Source: Cherax quadricarinatus (Eukaryota > Arthropoda > Malacostraca > Decapoda > Parastacidae). Taken from it: a stretch of 64,000 nucleotides of DNA. The position numbers were made by a program, and so were the translations under genes. The notes under the pieces are model-generated. The model ran no database searches. It saw only the letters and a list, made by a program, of their open reading frames with translations, and was not told where the DNA came from. The stretch spans positions 11,387,456-11,451,455 of the forward strand of contig NC_091378.1 in NCBI RefSeq assembly GCF_038502225.1, given 5' to 3'. Positions 43,013 through 56,437 of the stretch are shown here, piece by piece; the first letter of the stretch is position 1, and every line of letters begins with the position of its first letter.

Positions 43013-44042
43013 CTATTGGGATAAGGTTATAGCAAGGGGGTAGGTCTTGATATTTGCGGGTCTTCTAGGTCTCCCTATGGCTCGCTGCTCCACACCCCCT
43101 TCAACTAAGCAGTATGGCAAGTAGGTTTCTGCCAATGTGGCGGCACAGGTGTAGTCCCAGGCAATCTGCTTTCCATCCCTCCAGGGTAGCATAGTGTCTC
43201 CATCTGGACACTCTTGACTTCTGTCAGACTTCTGCACTTGGGGTTCCCGTTGAGCTGGGCAACGGGCTGTGGCGAGGCTTCTCTTTATGATGCCATTGAC
43301 CTCCTCGTGTCTGGCATACTTCCCTTCTGATGTATGACACACTTGACGATAAAGTCCAAATAGATCAGCCGTTGCACTTCCGCAAATACACCTATGTTTG
43401 GTGAGGATGGGGGTGGCTAGGCGAAGAGCAACACCGAATGGCCTGTGGGTCGAGTCGAGTGCCCAGAGAGGAATTGGGAACAGCCAGAAGGAAATCTCCT
43501 GAGTGTGGTGCCTTCATCGCCAGGAGACGAGCTTTGTCCTTTCTTGAAGCGTTGGTGAGCATTGTGTTAGCGATTTTTTCCCAGTGGGACACTGTTTGTG
43601 CTCTTTGTGGGGAGTTGGTCTACTGGAGGAGTCTGCAAGGGTGTCCCACCACATCGCTGCTTCAGTAACCCTGGGGTCTGGTGCTCCTACCATGTCTCTC
43701 CAGCATTTGGGGATGATCTTCTTGACTAATGCATTGGAAGCCAAACACGAAGACAGAAAAGCACGTAAAGCTACATGCGTTGCTTTGTGCACCCCTATAC
43801 CTCCCAGTCACACTGGGAGGGTTGCCTGATCCCATTGCCGATCCTCTTAGTGACAGGTTCAGTGCCTTCTTAAAGATTGATCTCAGGTATGCGTCATATT
43901 CGTTGAGTGTTGGGTTAAGAGAGGGTGCACACCTGAGGACGTAAGTGAGTCTTGGCATAGTAAGACACCTTGTGAGGAGATACAGAGCTTCATGGGCATC
44001 AAGATCACTTATTCTCTCCTCCATTCTCATCAGGTCGTTCAA
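43013..44042 (-). pseudogene. Copy A: post-RT region and nuclease-like domain, several frameshifts
   Basis: Frames at 44042-43662, 43792-43514, 43592-43392 and 43342-43013 follow each other and correspond to continuous blocks of copy B. Recognisable pieces are ALYLLTRCLTMPRLTYVLRC, HVALRAFLSSCLASNALVKK, NTMLTNASRKDKARLLAMKA and SGDFLLAVPNSSLGTRLD, then HRCICGSATA (CxCG), VCHTSEGKYARHEEVNGIIK and CPDGDTMLPWRDGKQIAWDY. In the last, PD and the following D fit a PD-(D/E)xK core with GK. The frame is lost again near 43013. The nuclease residues are intact here but degraded in copy B. Confidence 0.65.
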
Positions 44043-44120
44043 TTTGTCCTTGAGGTCAGTGTCGATGGCCTGGTGACCCAGTGGTAAAGACTTCTGGGAG
44101 GATTCTTCGCATGGCAGTGA

Positions 44121-44909
44121 TTATTTCCTTTTTCTCTGTGATGATTTCACACTTGGAGGGATTGAAGATGATCCCAAGTCTTCTCCCTGTGTTTTCGCCA
44201 GTTGTAGGTCCTCTAACAAGGACTCTTCAGTACCTGCCACAGTGCCATCAGCCAGGTACCAGATGTTGAGCTCGCTGCATATGGTGGAAGTTAGTTCTCT
44301 TACTGTCAAGCAGAAGAGAAGTGGAGCGAGTGGGTCACCCTGCTGAACACCCTCTGATGAGAGAATTTCATGTTTTCCGAACAAAAGAATTGAGGGTTTG
44401 CTGTAGCCGGCTGAAATGAAGGGAAAAAGACTGGGGAACCAATCCTGAACGGCTGGCAAGACACCATCTCTCTTCACTATATTAAAGGCATTTCTAAAAT
44501 CAAGTTTGACTACATATTTGTCTTCTGGTAGGTCCCTGATGTAGGCCCTTGCCGCATGAACTGTGGCTATACTGCCTTGAGAGACCCCAAAGCCCAGTTG
44601 GTGTGGCTGGAGTAAACTGGCAGCTTCTAGGAGAATGTTTCTTACTGCTGCTTTGGCAAGGAGATGGCAAAGAGTGTTTCCAACCACAATGGGTTTGATT
44701 CCCCCATCCTTCTTCTTCAAAGCGCATAGTGAGGCTCCAAAAAAGAAAGGTTTAATTTCTTCTGGGATTCGCCCAGCCAGGCAGTTGTTGATGAAAGTTA
44801 TCTCGGTGAGAAGTGATGCAGATGCACCGAGTACTGGATTTACCATCTCTTTGAGGTGTTGTGCTCGAATTCCAGTGTAATCTCCTGCAGATCTTGCTGG
44901 AAATGACAT
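44121..44909 (-). pseudogene. Copy A: reverse transcriptase
   Basis: A 262-codon frame with GIRAQHLKEMVNP (region 0-like), LCALKKKDGGIKPIVVGNTL (finger), YVVKLDFRNAFNIVKRDGVL (motif A with catalytic Asp) and SSEGVQQGDPLAPLLFCL (motif B). Motif C reads IWYLADGT, so the usual YxDD is YLAD and one catalytic Asp is missing. Copy B has YLDD at the same place. The frame also differs from the upstream ORF because copy A lacks 8 nt around 44905 (TCTATAATGTCATT versus TCTATAAGGCGATAGTGTC in copy B). Confidence 0.8.
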
Positions 44910-45684
44910 TATAGACTTCTGATTCTGGCAAAATTAATTGTTCAGTGATTGTGTCTTCCTCAGAGTTGTTGTTTATGGCTTTGGTGTCCCTTGTTGGATG
45001 CTTGTCTCTTAGTGCTTGGTCTGTGGTATCATCTTTGGGGGCTACAGTGTCGTCACTTGTAATTATTCTGATTGCTCCCACTCTGTTACCTTCGATTTTT
45101 TTGCTAACCTTTTGCGCAGATTTTCTCGTTTTCAGTGGAACTTTTCTGGGGTCTACCTCTGTGATTCTTGCAGTGATGGGCAGAGGGACGCAATTATCCG
45201 TTTTCGGGTAGTTGCGCACTGCCTTGATGACTGATGTGGTTAGCAGTTTGCCTCGTCTTTCAGGAACTGCAAGACAGACATTGCCAAACAGGAGTAGGTT
45301 TTGCCTTGCTTTGATGGTGCCTCGGGCTTCTAAGTTGGTGGAACCTCCATTTACCTGCTTAAGAAGGTCTGTGAATTTCCCTGCTGCATATGGGCGAGCC
45401 GCTTTAGGGATGTGGGATAGGGTACTGCTAGCAGTGGATTTGAATGCCAACAGAAGGTTATCGCAAGTGAGGAGGATGCTATTGAAATTGTCATCTGCCT
45501 GTGGAGGCTGTGGACTGCTCTCTGCTGGGGGCATATGTGATCCCGCACACCCATTGTGTGCACTAATAAGGTCATCCCTGTTGTTTGCTCGAAAGTCTCC
45601 ACACACCTGACACGTGCCTGTTCTTTTATTGTTGGGTGCACTGTTTCCCTGGCTTTGTGGCTGGCTGGCTTCATCATCTGCCAT
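44910..45684 (-). CDS. Copy A: N-terminal ORF region with a zinc-finger-like motif
   Basis: From ATG at 45684 the frame begins MADDEASQPQSQGNSAPNNK and contains TCQVCGDFRANNRDDLISAH then NGCAGSH, a CX2CX14HX2C motif that may bind nucleic acid. It continues with FKSTASSTLSHIPKAARPYA, AARITEVDPRKVPLKT-like text and a Ser/Asp-rich linker before the RT. The frame stays open to 44752, but the RT continues in another frame, so the junction near 44900 marks the shift. In an intact element this would probably be one long ORF. Confidence 0.6.
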
Positions 45685-46200
45685 ACCTCAAACTGTGTGG
45701 TAAGCCCAGGCTGAAGAGAAAATGGTGCATGGCACATACCACATGTGGTTCATGGTGGTGGTGTGGGGAGAAAAGAGGGGTCTCCCGTCCTTGTGGTGGG
45801 CAGTGGAGGAGAGGGAGGTGTGGAAAATGTGTGATGAGGCTGAGAAGGGGCACCCACTCCCTCCTACAACAAGTCACTATACATCACTATGCTCTGTACA
45901 CAGGCCCCACTATCAACGATACACAGCTATACACTACACATGCTTTGCACATACCATGCGCATGCTAAGCACATACTATACACTATACACTATATACACT
46001 ATACACACGGTGAACAAACACACTATTGTAGTGACACGAACACACGGTGTAAGCGAGCCTGTTTGGGGAAGGGGAAGGGGGGAGGTTACACAGTTTTATC
46101 CCTCGACCTCCACCTCCTCCACCTCCTCCTCATCCTCCTCCTCCTCCTCCTCCTCCTCCTCCATGAGACCTCCCCTCACAGACCTCTCCTACCGATAGGT

Positions 46201-49800
<3,600 letters not shown>

Positions 49801-49804
49801 AATG

Positions 49805-50052
49805 TCTACAGGAGAAGGGGTTACTAGCCCATTGCTCCCGGCATTTTAGTCGCTACATACGACACGTGTGGCTTATGGAGGAAAGATTCTTTTCCACTTC
49901 CCCATATATATAATACTGTAACCACGACCGAGTGATATTTTATCAATAACACTGCGACTAGCCGAGGGCTCGAACCCATATCGTTTGGCCTGCCTCTTGA
50001 TGAACGTAAATCACACGACGCTCTAACCCACAGGACCACTCAGTCCTACAAG
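49805..50052 (-). mobile_element. tRNA-derived SINE
   Basis: From 50052 leftward: AGGACTGAGTGGTCCTGTGG, then GTTAGAGCGTCG (A-box-like) and ATGGGTTCGAGCCCTCGGC (B box GGTTCGAGCCC). The body has CTCGGTCGTGGTTACAGTAT and ATGGGGAAGTGGAAAAGAAT. It ends AATGCCGGGAGCAATGGGCT then AGTAACCCCTTCTCC, with an A-rich end at about 49800. It is transcribable by RNA polymerase III in principle. Its head takes part in the inverted duplication at 50024-50402. Confidence 0.7.
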
Positions 50053-50402
50053 AACCAAGCACCCAGCAGAGTTAGGTGTTTTACCTTCATCTGGGACACA
50101 CGGTGGTGTAGGTGCCTCTGAACTAATTTCATTCTACTCCTCATTTGGTGTGCTATCCTCCACGAGCAGTATTTTATATTACTGTAACATGAGGCGGGCC
50201 AAAACAACATGGATTCGATTTAGTACCACTCGTTCGTGGTTACAATGATATAAAATACTGCTCATGGAGGCTAGTACACCAAACGGGGAGTAGAATGAAA
50301 TTAGCTCAGGCACCCACACCACCGTATGTCCTCGGATCAAGGTAAAACGTCTAACTCTGGTGGATGCTTGATTCTTGTAGGATTGCGTGGTCCTGTGGGT
50401 TA
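50024..50402. repeat. Imperfect inverted duplication including the SINE 5' end
   Basis: Left arm 50024-50190 (CACAGGACCACTCAGTCCTA, TTTCATTCTACTCCTCATTT, GAGCAGTATTTTATAT) is complementary to right arm 50240-50402 (ATATAAAATACTGCTC, GGGGAGTAGAATGAAATTAG, CTTGTAGGATTGCGTGGTCC), centred near 50213. The arms contain the first about 25 bp of the SINE plus about 130 bp of upstream sequence. The right copy stops inside the tRNA-like head and joins LINE copy B at 50403. Confidence 0.85.
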
Positions 50403-50519
50403 CAGTGATGACACTGTTGCTCCCAAAGATGAGGCCACAGCCCTTTCACTAAGAAACAAGCACCCAGCAAGGGACACACTGAGGAACACCTCATCACTGA
50501 ACAATTAATTTTGCCAGAA

Positions 50520-51590
50520 TCAGAAGTCTATAAGGCGATAGTGTCATTTCCAGCAGGATGTGAAGGAGGTTAGACTGGAATTCGACCACAACACCTCAAA
50601 GAGATGGTAAATCCAGTACACGGCACATCTGTATAAATTCTTCTCTCCGAGTTAACAGCCTTCATCAACAACTGTCTGGCTGTGTGGATTCCAGAAGAAA
50701 TTAAACCTTTCTTTTTTGAAGCCTCATTATGCACTTTTAAGATGAAGCATCAGACCCACTGCTGTTGGTAACACACTTTTCCGTCTTGTTGCCAAAGCAG
50801 CAGTAAGAAATATTCGCCTAGAAACAGCCAGTTTATTCCAGCCACATCATCTGGGCTTTGGGGTCAAGGCAGTGAAGCCGCAGCTCATGCAGCAAGGACC
50901 TACATCAGGGACTTACCAGAAGACAAGGCCGTAGTCAAACTCGACTTTGGAAATGCCTTTAATATGGTAATAAGAGATGCACTCTTGCCAGCCGTTTGGG
51001 ATAGATTCCCCAGTCTTTTTCCCTGCATTTCAGCTGGCTACAGCAAATCCTCAATTCTTTTGTCAGGCGAACATGAAAGTCCGTCATCAGAGGGTGTTCA
51101 GCAGAATGACCCACTCGCTCCACTTGTTTTTTGCTTTGCAGTAAGAGAACTAACTACTTCCAGCCTGTAAAGTAAAAGGACACAAGTGCAACTAATGTGA
51201 CATTTATTGTGGCAACGTTTCGCTCTCCAGGAGCTTTATCAAGCCATTACATAATGGTAATGGCTTGATAAAGCTCCTGGAGAGCGAAACGTTGCCACAA
51301 TAAATGTCACATTAGTTGCACTTGTGTCCTTTTACTTTACATATTGTCGGTAATTCTACCAACTTTATTACTTCCAGCCTGTGCAGCGAGCTCAGTATCT
51401 TGTACCTGGATGATGGCACTCTGGCAGATATTGAAGAGTCCCTACTAGAGGACCTACAAGTGGTGAAGACACAGGGAAAAGCCTTGGGACTTATCCTCAA
51501 GCCCTCCAAGTGTGAAATCACAGCGAACCAGGAAATAATCAGTGCTGTGTGAACAATCCTCCCCGAAATCTCTACTAGCACTCCAGCCAA
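50520..51590 (+). pseudogene. Copy B: reverse transcriptase, interrupted by a fold-back insertion
   Basis: Fragments correspond to copy A: TGIRPQHLKEMVNP, then VVKLDFGNAFNMVIRDALLP (motif A), SSEGVQQNDPLAPLVFCF (motif B with QG changed to QN) up to VRELTT. After the insertion, SSLCSELSILYLDDGTLADI follows with an intact YLDD (motif C), then GLILKPSKCEITAN. Stop codons and shifts lie at about 50570 and 50750-50960. Removing the insert together with one copy of its target duplication reconnects the frame, so the RT was already in this form when the fold-back landed. Confidence 0.75.
51169..51368. mobile_element. Palindromic fold-back element with 14-bp target duplication
   Basis: Perfect 84-bp arms (51167-51250 and 51257-51340) around a 6-nt centre. 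They contain GACACAAGTGCAACTAATGT, TTATTGTGGCAACGTTTCGC, TCTCCAGGAGCTTTATCAAG and complements. A 28-bp non-palindromic end (ATATTGTCGGTAATTC, then TACCAACTTTAT) lies on the right. TACTTCCAGCCTGT at 51155-51168 and 51369-51382 flanks an exactly 200-bp unit. The asymmetric 3' end and the long duplication suggest reverse-transcription-type insertion. Confidence 0.9.
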
Positions 51591-52887
51591 GAGCACCCTC
51601 TTAGGAGCACTGCTGGGTAATCAGGCCTCAAGGATAAACTGAATGACCTGAAGAGAATGGAGGTGGCCTACTTTTCCAAGAATGGAGGTGTCTTACTCTG
51701 CCAAGAATGGAAGTGCCTTACTCTGCCAAGACTCACTTCCTTAGGTGAGCACCCTCTTTTGACAACCCAACACTCAACGAATATGACTCACTCCTGAGAT
51801 CAATCTTTATGAAGGCACTGAATCTGTCACTGGAAAATCAGTAATGGGATCAGGCAACCATCCAGTGCGACTGGGAGGTACAGGGGAGCGCAAAGCAACG
51901 CATGTAGCTTTACCTGCTTTTCTGTCTTCGTGTTTGGCTTGTATTGGACTAGTCAAGGAGGATGTCCCCGAACGCTTGAGATGTGAGGTAGGAGCTCAAG
52001 ACGCCAGTTTCATTGAAGCACCCATGGGGTCGGACACCCTTTCCGGCTCCTTCAGTAGACCAGCTCCTTCCAAAAAGCACAAACAGCCCCACTGGGGCAA
52101 ACCGATCATGGAAAAAATCGCCAACACAATGCTCACCAACGCTTCAGGAAAGGACACAGCTCGTCTCCTAGCGGTGAAGGCACCACATTCATGAGATTTC
52201 CTTCTAGCTATTCCCAGTTCCTCTCTGGGCACTCGAGTCGACCCACAGGCCATTCGGATTGGTGTTGCTCTTCGCCTAGCTTTCCCCATCCTCACCGAAC
52301 ATAGGTGTATTTGTGGCATGGCGACGGCTGATCAATTCGAGCTTCATGGTCTCGTGTGTCACACATCAGAAGGGAAGTATGCCAGGCATGAGGAGGTCAG
52401 CGACATCATAAAGAGAAGCCTCGCCACAGCCCGTTGCCCAGCTCAACGGGAACCCCAAGTACAGAGGTCTGACGGAAGTCAAAAGCGTACTGATGTAGCC
52501 ACTAAGCTACCCTGGAAGGATGGTAAGCAGACTGCCTGGAGCTACACCTGTGCCGCCGCATTGGCAGACACCTACTTGCCACACTCCGAAGCTGAAGGGG
52601 GTGGTGTTGCCAGCTTCAGGGAGACCCAAAAGACTCGCAGATATGAAGGCCTCACCCCTTGCTATAACTTCATCCCCACAGGGTCGGAGACCCTTGGAGC
52701 ATGGGGCAAGTGTACTCTAAAGTTCTTCAAAGAGCTCGGTGAAAAACTCATCATAGAAACCAAGGACCACAGGGCGGCCAGCTTCCTCTTTCAGAGATTC
52801 AGTGTTGCGATCCAGAGGGGAAATGCCTGCAGCATTCTGGTCATGCAGCCCACCGCCGGGGAACTGGACGAATTATTCAATATGTAA
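51591..52887 (+). pseudogene. Copy B: post-RT region and nuclease-like domain
   Basis: Frame 51844-52194 includes HVALPAFLSSCLACIGLVKE and NTMLTNASGKDTARLLAVKA. After a shift, HRCICGMATADQF leads into frame 52318-52887: VCHTSEGKYARHEEVSDIIK, KRTDVATKLPWKDGKQTAWS and a C-terminal block (CYNFIPTGSETLGAWGKC, SFLFQRFSVAIQRGNACSIL) ending GELDELFNM. Compared with copy A (CPDGDT..GKQIAWDYT) the PD has become TD and the second D is S, so the putative nuclease centre is lost. The C-terminal block resembles text I recall from RT-like proteins of marine invertebrates, without a clade name. Confidence 0.7.
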
Positions 52888-53050
52888 CTCTGAGATATTA
52901 TCTACGTTGTCCTACTCCTTACTGCATTTTTGTCAATGTATTTTTTCTTTAAATAAAGTCTACATAGAATATAGAATATAGGCGGTGGTAGGAGAAGACA
53001 ATTTTTAAACACCTCCAGAGAGAACCTCGAGTTTTCCCTGAAGTAAGTTT

Positions 53051-54363
53051 ATTCTTTTCTCTGAGGACGAGGGTCCCCAGCACAGTTCTAGAGACGGTAC
53101 GTCTCTGGTCGGCTAGCAAGAACTCATTTAAAATTAAGTGTTTTCTAAAATTTTCTCATATACGTTTAAAGATATATATTTTTCATTTATGTTAATGCAA
53201 AAATAAATAATTTTGCTATTCGGCTTAGCTGCCTACGTACTAGTTACTAGTTTATTTAGCAGCACATCTTGGTTACTACATAGAATTTTAAATTACATAA
53301 TATATACATTATTAATATTCTGTAAAACAGTTACATAGACTGAGGTTCACACATTTATTTTTTCAATCTTCCCATCAAAATTATTCTTCACATTAGAAGA
53401 CATCACTGATGTGTGGCGATTATTAACCTGTTATTAAGAGTCTTAATAACAGGTTAATAATCGTCAACATATTCGGTCACCTTGTAAAATAAATTTTATG
53501 GTTTTATGACTGTGGATGTAATATCCGAAAAGTAAATGATTCACAGTTGCCTTCATAAATCTACTCTGATAGTGATACAGGAAGTATCAGTCACTAATTT
53601 TGTCAACCAGTCACCATCATCGTTACAAGTTTCGTTAATTCATTAATAAAAATAGTCTTTTCTGTTTATTATGTCTGAGTTGCTAGATATCACTTCTGTC
53701 CAGCAGAGTAGTGAGTCACTGAACTTTCTTCTCCAACTGTACTATCCTTATAGTTCCTCTGTTATGGTATTTTCTTAATGGTACCTCCTTAAGATACCTT
53801 CTTTATGATGCCTCCATCACGGTACCCCTTTCATAAAACTTTCTTTAAACTTCTTTATGGTACATACTCTTAGACATCATTTTGAAAATACTTAATGCAT
53901 CTTAATGACACCTCGAAGACACATTATTGAAGACATCGTCTTGTAGACAAATTCTACAAGATATCTTCTTTAAAGATTTTCAAGTCACCATTAACATATA
54001 TTTAAGGCATCATTCTTAACTCATATTTAAAGTACCTTCTTTAAGACATATGTCTGAGAGTAAATTCTTCAAGGTAGGTTTCCCGAGGCTCCTTCTTGAA
54101 GACATTACTGCAGTCGAGTGTTGGTAACAAGAGTACAGAACACGCGATGGTAATTACAAAGTGTCTAGCGTATCGTAGGTGATAGTAAAAGTCGTGAGGC
54201 GTAATAATGGGTAATAACGACTACAAAGGCACCAGTAGTGGCACTATACACAAGCAGTGGCACACATACGCAGAAGTGCACACACTCACATTCACAAACG
54301 TACACACACATATTCACAGAAACAAAAACCACACACAGACACACACGCACGCGCGAGCGCAAG
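53051..54363. other. AT-rich spacer with one long hairpin
   Basis: Arms of 22 bp at 53417-53438 and 53442-53463 (CGATTATTAACCTGTTATTA then AG, and complement) form a perfect palindrome with a 3-nt centre. From 53750 to 54090 a loose motif (TCTTTAAGACAT, TCTTTATGGTACC) recurs irregularly. No gene recognised. Confidence 0.6.
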
Positions 54364-54570
54364 AGGCGCACGTCACCCCCAGTAACTATTGTAGCAAAGG
54401 TGAGTCTGGCAAATCTAAGACTAGCTTTCAGATGTCTAATTAACGAGCATAACAAGAAACTGGAGAAGGTGGACATATCCCTGGTCCTATCAGGGCGAAT
54501 CTGCCGCCAGTGTGGCGGGAAATTCGTCTGTAAAAACTTGCATCTGTGGTTACAGTGGTGCCTATGTTAA
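54364..54570 (+). CDS. Unidentified small open frame with a CxxC motif
   Basis: The last part of a 110-codon frame reads VAKVSLANLRLAFRCLINEH, then NKKLEKVDISLVLSGRICRQ and CGGKFVCKNLHLWLQWCLC. The cysteine spacing and amino-acid composition look more protein-like than the AT-rich flanks, but the frame has no clear start or splice context. The upstream half is a CA-rich repeat translation. It could be a transposon fragment. I do not recognise it. Confidence 0.2.
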   Translation, partial: RRTSPPVTIVAKVSLANLRLAFRCLINEHNKKLEKVDISLVLSGRICRQCGGKFVCKNLHLWLQWCLC

Positions 54571-54610
54571 CCTTCCTATGGTGTAGAAATATACCTAGTT
54601 GGACAAATGT

Positions 54611-54790
54611 TGTTGCAGCTAGCTGGCTCAGTGGCTAGCTCGTCCGTCTGGACTTTTATGACTTTCTGACCGCGGGTTCTATCCCCACTCGTGGTAATGA
54701 CACGATTGCATACAAACGATTGCAATCGTGTCATTACGATTTCATGAGTTATCTTCAAGGTATTCGAAGAAGAATTTTTTTTCGTAATTT
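54611..54790 (+). mobile_element. tRNA-derived SINE fragment with hairpin
   Basis: AGCTGGCTCAGTGGCTAGCT contains a good A box (TGGCTCAGTGG), and GGTTCTATCCC about 45 bp later is a near B box. Then comes a 16-bp inverted repeat TAATGACACGATTGCA / TGCAATCGTGTCATTA at 54695-54710 and 54721-54736, then CGATTTCATGAGTTATC. The fragment at 3040-3146 belongs to the same family. Confidence 0.6.
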
Positions 54791-54840
54791 GCGTGTTTGT
54801 GGTCTCATCTAATAAAGTCTTTGAATATCTGGTTGACAAT

Positions 54841-54900
54841 CTGGTCTGGTCTGGTCTGGTCTGGTCTGGTCTGGTCTGGTCTGGTCTAGTCTGGTATGGT
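54841..54900. repeat. (CTGGT)n pentanucleotide microsatellite, about 12 copies
   Basis: Ten perfect CTGGT units followed by CTAGT, CTGGT and ATGGT variants. Confidence 0.96.
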
Positions 54901-54939
54901 TTCGACTAGGTTAGGTTGTTGTCCTGGCTATTCTTGTCT

Positions 54940-55270
54940 CTTCTCTCTCCAGTATTTCTCCCAACCCTCTTTTCTTCCCTTTCTCCTTTCATTTCTTCCT
55001 TCCATTCATTCATCCCTTTTTTTTCTTTCTTCCTTTCTTTCCTCCTTCCATTTCTCTTCTATCTTTCTTTCTCCATCCTGTCTTCCCTCCATCATCTCAC
55101 CGTCCTGCTCTCTTTCCTACCTTCCAGTCTCTCTTTCCTCATTCTAGCTTTCCTTCCCTCTCTCTTGACTTTCCTTCCTCCTTCCTCTTCTTCCTTTCTT
55201 CCTTCTCATCTCCCTCCTTCCTTCTCTCCTTTCACCCATCTTTTCGTCTCACCTTCCCTCCTCTCACCTT
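54940..55270. repeat. Polypyrimidine low-complexity tract
   Basis: About 330 bp of almost pure C/T (CTTCC, TTTCC and CTCCCT mixtures). Serine/leucine/phenylalanine-rich frames here are compositional. From 55271 to 55990 there is no recognised gene. Confidence 0.85.
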
Positions 55271-55991
55271 GTAAAAATTGCAAGTATCCAGCCAGTAACC
55301 TTGTGTCCAGCGTCCAGCTTCTCCTCGGCCTCTTCAACTTTCTTGTTCACCTCGTCTAGTTACTGCGATATGGCTGTTTTGATCTCCAAGTTTATTTTCA
55401 CTTCATCGTGGTTTATCAGCTGTGATTCTTGTTTAAATCTTCCTTATGTTTGAAATCTTTATGAAAGTCGTATCACTCTTCGGCTAGAGAATTGCTATCT
55501 TGTGATCCTTGGTTTTTCTTTACTTAATGAGGTGCAAAACCTATCTAGGGTAGGTCAGCAGGTACTTATCTATTTAACCGACCATTATCTGACAAAGATA
55601 GGTGTTAGGAAATACTGTCCTGTTTCCTGACAAACAAAGCACCTTAACTCCATTTCTTGTTTCTTTAAAGTTGGCAGATATGAATCACGTATCCCTCTAC
55701 CAGATGGCGGACACTGTGGACTGTCAGTTTTTAAATAACATAATTCCTACAGACTGGAGATTTATTCTTCTCCTTGATGTCCTGTTTACCCATTTCCGGG
55801 TAAAAGACCTTCTTAGTTAAAACATGATACGTTTATCAGTTGTAAAGTATCTTTAGTCAAGACATCTCATGTCTTCCAGACATTCAGGCGCCCTAGGTAG
55901 CTGTCGTGTCCGTCTGCTTACCACAAAATCTTCACTACAACTACTAAGCTTTCCGTGTCCTGCTTCCTCTTAGGGTCTCCACACTGACCCC

Positions 55992-55992
55992 A

Positions 55993-56043
<51 letters not shown>

Positions 56044-56056
56044 CACACGCACACAC
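55992..56056. repeat. (CA)n microsatellite
   Basis: CA dinucleotides with two CG interruptions near the right end. From 56057 to 56437 there is AT-rich sequence without a recognised gene. Confidence 0.94.
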
Positions 56057-56437
56057 ATTAACAAGCGAGTTTCCCCATCTTTTCCTTCTTCCGGTCCGCT
56101 TCGAATACAAAAAAAAATAGTTATTAAGAATTTTTCCCTGGATCACGCGGTGTGGTAAATTACCTTGGTGGTTCACCTGGCCAAGTTAAGGACATTAACT
56201 GCCGCTGAGATTAAAGCCTCATTTATTTCCATTTGTGTGGATAATTCTACTGCAGTTCAATTTTGTTTTAACGATGATGTGAATCAGATTTTTGTGGATG
56301 TCGTTTTCACATTAAATTCTGACATTTGATCACTCGGTGTGATGATGAAATTCTTATTTCAAAATTCTTTTTTTTCTCTCTTGCATCTGGTTCTGATGAC
56401 ACGATAATTACCGTACCACGAGGAGGAAGAATGAGGA

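Larger units (their letters stand above)
42663..46200 (-). mobile_element. LINE with C-terminal PD-(D/E)xK-like nuclease, copy A
   Basis: Reading leftward: a 5' region (46200-45685, boundary uncertain, containing a CCT-rich tract at 46103-46162), an N-terminal cysteine motif, an RT, a C-terminal CxCG/HxxC cluster with a PD..D motif, and a 3' UTR ending in a 33-nt hairpin. The domain order matches LINE groups that use a restriction-like endonuclease rather than an APE endonuclease upstream. No APE domain is visible. A second copy lies on the plus strand at 50403-53050. I cannot name the clade with confidence. Confidence 0.75.
50403..53050 (+). mobile_element. LINE with C-terminal PD-(D/E)xK-like nuclease, copy B (5'-truncated)
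   Basis: Starts inside the N-terminal ORF region (SDDTVAPKDEATALSLRNKH matches residues just before the RT in copy A) and runs to the 3' UTR with TTTAAATAAAGTCTACATAG and a decayed terminal hairpin at 53011-53050. Blocks align with copy A in the same order. A fold-back element is inserted at 51169-51368. Many frameshifts are present. Confidence 0.8.

Noticed and set aside
54611..54680. Functional tRNA gene
   Set aside because: A- and B-box-like sequences are present, but no cloverleaf closes and the sequence continues into a SINE body with a hairpin.
54916..55359. 147-codon Ser/Leu/Phe-rich frame
   Set aside because: Polypyrimidine low-complexity tract, open in more than one frame.
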